Assembly: GCF_022458985.1 (NCBI RefSeq)
Contig: NC_061789.1
Span: forward strand, 4,381,501-4,445,500
DNA length: 64,000 nucleotides
Source of the DNA: Mugil cephalus
Lineage: Eukaryota > Chordata > Actinopteri > Mugiliformes > Mugilidae
Direction of reading: 5' to 3'
The notes beneath the pieces are model-generated. The model saw only the letters and a list, made by a program, of their open reading frames with translations, did not search any database and was not told where the DNA came from. The translations under genes were made by a program, and so were the position numbers. Below, piece by piece: positions 60,801-64,000 of this stretch; the first letter of the stretch is position 1; every line of letters starts with the position of its first letter.

Positions 60801-63800
60801 TAAAGAAGTGCATCCGGCCCAGCAGCTCTCCAGACCTCACACAGTAATTACCAACACGCTTGTTACATCTACACATGTGTCAGCCCCATTATGACCACTG
60901 GAGAAGTGAATCAGCATGTTTACGTGCACGTGAGAAAACAAAAACTAATTATTGCCTTAATCTGACTTTAACTGGACAACTTAAGTGCATGTAAACACAT
61001 TACTCTGCTAATATCAGAGTTTTCTTTACACCCAGATAATGAGATTGGAAATCCATTTTCTCCAGCATGTATACGCCTTAATTGGAGTTAAACTTGCTCG
61101 ATGATCCCTGCTTAGGTTACTGGCATAAAACCCCGGAAGAGAAACATCCAAGAAAGCCCGGTTGATCTTATCTGCACCATAAGTAGCGCACACATTAAAA
61201 ATCTAAACTATTATCTGTGTTGTTGTAGTTACATGCTACATGGACGACTTTTTTTAATTATATGACATAGTAGGTCAACCGGAAAGGGCGCCTTATTAAC
61301 CTGCTGAAAAGACACATATATCGCCCCCTAGTGTGGAGGAGGAGGACATGTTCCCGTTAGTTATTTGATTTTCTCCGTTGCATGTAAACTGAGAGAAGGG
61401 TCAGAAAGTCTAATTTTGAGCATAGCTTGAATGTATATATGTATATATATGTATATGTACACAGTGTGACATAGATGATGAACTATACATTCAGCCTACT
61501 TGAATTTAATTACGGACTCCATCTTTGTGGCTTCATATTTTGTGCACATTTAAATTTATAAAACCTGTTTTATTCCACATGAAGGCTTTGCTATGTGTGT
61601 TTTTTTCCCTGGTTTTATGTGTGTGCAGCTGTCCAGGCTCAGTATTCATGAAAAAAATACATCAAGTGTTTGGTGATAGGCTGTAAAAATGCGCCAGTAG
61701 ATAACAGCAGCAGTGTATGTAACTTGGAAAGGGACTGTAAATGGTTTTCACTTGTTCTTTTTGAACTTCTTGCTTCTTATTCTTATTACTAAACGATTCC
61801 TCTTGTTACTTCAAGTGCTTCCGAGCCTCAGCCTTGACTAAATACAGTTTGATAAGAGGCCGAGTGATTAATTATTCGTGATAAATGCATGTTGTGTTTT
61901 TTTTTTTTTTATAATGACTCACCATCAGCTGTGTCCCGAGTCCTTATGTTGACACTGTGCCTTTTTTATGGATCTGTTTAAATGTGTGATTTATGATGTA
62001 TGAACTTCTAATCTTTTATAGATTGCCCGACAGCAGCAGCGACAAGGAGAACTCCCACGGTCGAGCCGCGCCGTCGTCCCGCCGGCCGTCGTCGCGTCAC
62101 GGCGACGCCCCGTCGGAGGCCCCGGCCTCCGCCCCGCCCACCCAGCGCAGGTTTGACTACGTCGAGCTGTCCCCCGTCCCCGCCTCCTCCACCCCTCTCC
62201 CGGCCGGCCAGAGGGAGGCGGAGGAGGAGAGGAGCACCAGCAGCCAGTGGGAGGCCGTTCTGTCCAGGAAGGCCGCGGGCTCCAACCAGAGGCTGCGCAT
62301 GGAGGACGAAATCGAGAGGAAGTGGGCCGAGTTCGAGCGGTTGCCGCTGAAGGGGATGAGCGGCGTGCGGCCGACGGGATCGCGGTCGTCCAGCCAGTCA
62401 GCCAATGAGGCGCTGCAGAGGGAGGTAGTGCGTGGAAATGATTTTTCCAATTTGCAAAATTAAATAAAATGCAAATTAACCCTTCATCTGCCCCGGATGA
62501 AGTAAAACGTCTCTTTTTCTGCCTTTTAACACCTTTTGCTACTTTCTGACTTGCTCTGTCTCTTCAGCAGTGTTTTCCATCGTAATGTTTAAATTGACAA
62601 TTTGTCTAAGAACCCAGATGGTTAAAATACTCCTGAACCCCCTGTCTGCTCTGTCTGTGTGCAGTGTTGTGCATCTTAGTTTGAATCTGTGTTTGCAGTT
62701 CAGATAATTTGAACTTGAACCTCATCAGCAACGTTAAATTAACATCCATCCCGAGCAAATGGGTCACAGGTGATGAGCTTAATGTACAGGTGTGGGCTGA
62801 GACACACTCGGCCTCTTTCTTAGTCTCATTAAAGACCACCTACTCAACAGGGGGCACCTGGTCTGGTCTGGTCTGGTCTGGGTGGGTGCTACATGTCTAA
62901 TTAATATCCACATGAATGAATGCCAGGTCCAAACGTTTCCCAGCAGAACACTGAATCATCACGTCATAATGGTCGTAATGTTGTGGCTCATCATTGTGAG
63001 ATTTAATTGCAGCTGCATCAAACAGCACGGCAGTGGAATAATGATGCGTATCGATGTTTTTTTAGAGTTCTCTAATGGAGCCTAATCGAGCTTCGTCTCT
63101 GAATAACTCAGGGTGGAAGTAAGATGAAGCAAGACTTCAAAGTTTGTTTCCCTTAGTCATGACGTACACACAACGCAATAGATAAATAAATATCTATAAA
63201 TTATATAAATTTATAATTAATATAATTAATATAAATTATTCTCCTGTTGCCCCAAATGATGTGGCTGTTTATTTGCATACGGAGTGAGATCAGATCTGGT
63301 GGCTGGGGACGCATGTGGAGATGGATGGTACTGAAAGCTCAACACCTCCATTCAGATTGCTCCGGTCGGATGTTAATAATTAACCCTTTATAGAGCACCC
63401 ACTGAAGTACTTGAATCCAGATGAATGAATTTAACATATCTGGTTCCTTGCTCTTAAGTGGTAAACAAATGTAAACATGTATTTAGAGCGAATTCAGGCA
63501 CCTGTTATCATATTAAGCAACATTAGGCCACTAATTCATGGCACCTAGTAAATTAGTTCATGCAGAAGTGAACCTTGCAAACCACATTTGACCTGAGAAT
63601 GTTCCTTTTCATCTTCTCTGTTTGGCTGAATAAAAAAAACACATGCTTCTAGACCTCACTGAGAGGAACAGCGTTGCAAATTAAAAATGTGTGGAAGTTA
63701 CCAAATATGGTTCCTTGCCCCATAAAGGGTTAATATGACGCACAGTGGCAGTAGAGGACGAGTTCATTAGAACCAGCAGTGGCTAAAGCTGACGCTGTGT

Positions 63801-64000
63801 CGCTCAGTGGGCTTTACCTCCTCCTCCTTCGTCTCTCCTCAGGTGGCGTCACTGAGGCAACAGCTGGAGCAACTACAACAGGGAGGAGGTGGAGGAGGAG
63901 GAGGAGGAGGTGGAGGAGGTGGTGTTCATGGCGGCTGTGGACCTGGGGCCCCCTGCAGCCGCAGCCTGTCGGCCATGGAGCGCGCTCATCGACAGGCGAT
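51880..64000 (+). CDS. triobp: triobp, TRIO and F-actin binding protein, long isoform, 3' end outside window
   Basis: Exons: 51837-52146 (ATG 51880), 53041-53189, 53279-53499, 53806-55870, 55957-56074, then 59323-59379, 60173-60241, 60369-60458, 60734-60843, 62022-62424, and 63843 onward. All phases agree; at least 1235 residues lie in the window. The N-terminus ([20 protein letters not shown], then CLRQRHLH) matches the Cys-rich start shared by long TRIOBP and MPRIP. An acidic and Cys/Arg-rich part follows, then one 2-kb exon coding a Ser/Arg-rich region with degenerate repeats of about 33 residues (QSILRKSES type), equivalent to the actin-bundling repeats of TRIOBP-4/5. The PH domain spans four exons ([65 protein letters not shown]). 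Then comes a linker with [10 protein letters not shown] and the start of the coiled coils. TRIOBP bundles F-actin, forms hair-cell stereocilia rootlets in the inner ear (human DFNB28 deafness), and its short form Tara binds TRIO. Confidence 0.94.
56265..56423 (+). other. triobp: triobp alternative exon: terminal (TRIOBP-4-like) or cassette
   Basis: After an acceptor (cttttccag) the frame continues in phase 0 from the exon ending at 56074: [16 protein letters not shown], then HRSEQMQ and a further 23 codons to TGA at 56406-56408. A poly(A) signal AATAAA stands at 56418-56423. Used this way the exon ends a short isoform with the repeats but no PH domain, like human TRIOBP-4. Alternatively CAG/GCGAGT (56334-56342) fits a GC-AG donor; a 24-codon cassette (56265-56336) would then join in frame to the PH exon at 59323. 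Confidence 0.65.
56930..57340 (+). promoter_or_regulatory. triobp: Internal promoter and first exon of short triobp isoform (Tara / TRIOBP-1)
   Basis: A GC/CpG-richer block (about 56936-57260, with cgatcgtcgcggatccgc and ggcggcgtgaatggcggg) lies inside the 3.2-kb intron before the PH exons. It ends in ATG ACG at 57335-57340 directly followed by a consensus donor (gtaagc, from 57341). Spliced in phase 0 to the exon at 59323 it gives [12 protein letters not shown], the same start as human Tara (TRIOBP-1). This first exon therefore adds just two codons. Confidence 0.8.
57341..59322 (+). other. triobp: triobp intron between Tara first exon and first PH exon
   Basis: About 2 kb of AT-rich DNA with A and T runs (58320-58350, 58530-58565). 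58240-58510 is purine-rich and non-repetitive. No further exon is supported. Confidence 0.6.
59828..59868 (+). repeat. Short tandem repeat of tagcc/tagcg units
   Basis: Five-base units (agcct, agcgt) are repeated about eight times in the triobp intron after exon 59323-59379. Confidence 0.85.
60040..60122 (+). repeat. 12-bp tandem repeat (tatcgtgatacg)n
   Basis: About four to five copies of a near-palindromic 12-mer, 50 bp before the acceptor of the second PH exon (60173). It resembles the degenerate satellite in ccdc134 intron 2. Confidence 0.9.
60914..61391. mobile_element. MITE-like repeat with gtttacatgcac-type ends
   Basis: The left end (catgtttacgtgcacgtgag) matches the reverse complement of the right end (ctccgttgcatgtaaactga). 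An internal gtgcatgtaaac at about 60984 suggests either two fragments or an internal duplication. It has no coding frame and lies in triobp between the exons at 60734-60843 and 62022-62424. Confidence 0.5.
62850..63000 (-). mobile_element. Tc1-like relic fragment, family A
   Basis: It shares gctacatgtctaa, atccacatgaatgaat and gtttcccagcagaaca with 7400-7460, and ends in cataatggtcgtaatgttgt, the family terminal repeat. Only one end is evident. A (tggtc)n run at the left (62858-62880) also occurs in the 6859-7530 copy, so both derive from one subfamily. Confidence 0.7.

Overview
The window is vertebrate nuclear DNA, almost certainly from a ray-finned fish (a percomorph-like teleost). The evidence is the encoded proteins, short GT-AG introns mixed with repeat-filled ones, Tc1-like transposon fossils of fish type, and a gene order partly matching human 22q13. 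All six recognisable genes lie on the + strand. Exon boundaries below were read by eye: splice sites, phase continuity and remembered human protein sequences were used together.

Layout. (1) 1-9984: 3' end of a gene best read as mei1 (meiotic double-strand-break factor), four exons, with a 6.7-kb last intron full of transposon relics. (2) about 11640-19180: ccdc134, complete, 231 residues, secreted/ER type. (3) 19387-22380: a GIMAP/AIG1-type GTPase with an unusual long Gly/Ala-rich hydrophobic C-terminal half, between ccdc134 and srebf2. (4) 22381-24400: spacer with a Tc1-like fossil. (5) 24887-45395: srebf2 (SREBP-2), complete in 20 coding exons, about 1196 residues, with the mir-33 hairpin in the intron after coding exon 17 and 36-bp-unit minisatellites in three introns. 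(6) 47904-50739: nol12, complete, 237 residues. (7) about 51250-64000 and beyond: triobp, long-isoform exons, an alternative terminal exon, an internal start for the short Tara isoform, the PH domain and the start of the coiled-coil region.

How the genes relate. srebf2 and mir-33 form the known cholesterol host-gene/microRNA pair: SREBP-2 switches on sterol synthesis and uptake genes, and miR-33 restrains cholesterol export. ccdc134 and mei1 keep their human order and orientation beside srebf2 (MEI1-CCDC134-SREBF2). NOL12-TRIOBP is also an adjacent pair in human, but several Mb away, so the join between srebf2 and nol12 is a difference from human. The GIMAP-like gene has no counterpart at the human locus.

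Most distinctive items: the GIMAP-like fusion gene; the triobp alternative exon that can either end the protein or splice on through a GC donor; the two-codon exon encoding Met-Thr that recreates the human Tara start; the RTLV sequence where mammalian SREBP-2 has the RSVL Site-1 protease site; and minisatellites of one family found in three introns of srebf2, one with a 178-bp higher-order period. No tRNA, rRNA, CRISPR or viral element was recognised.
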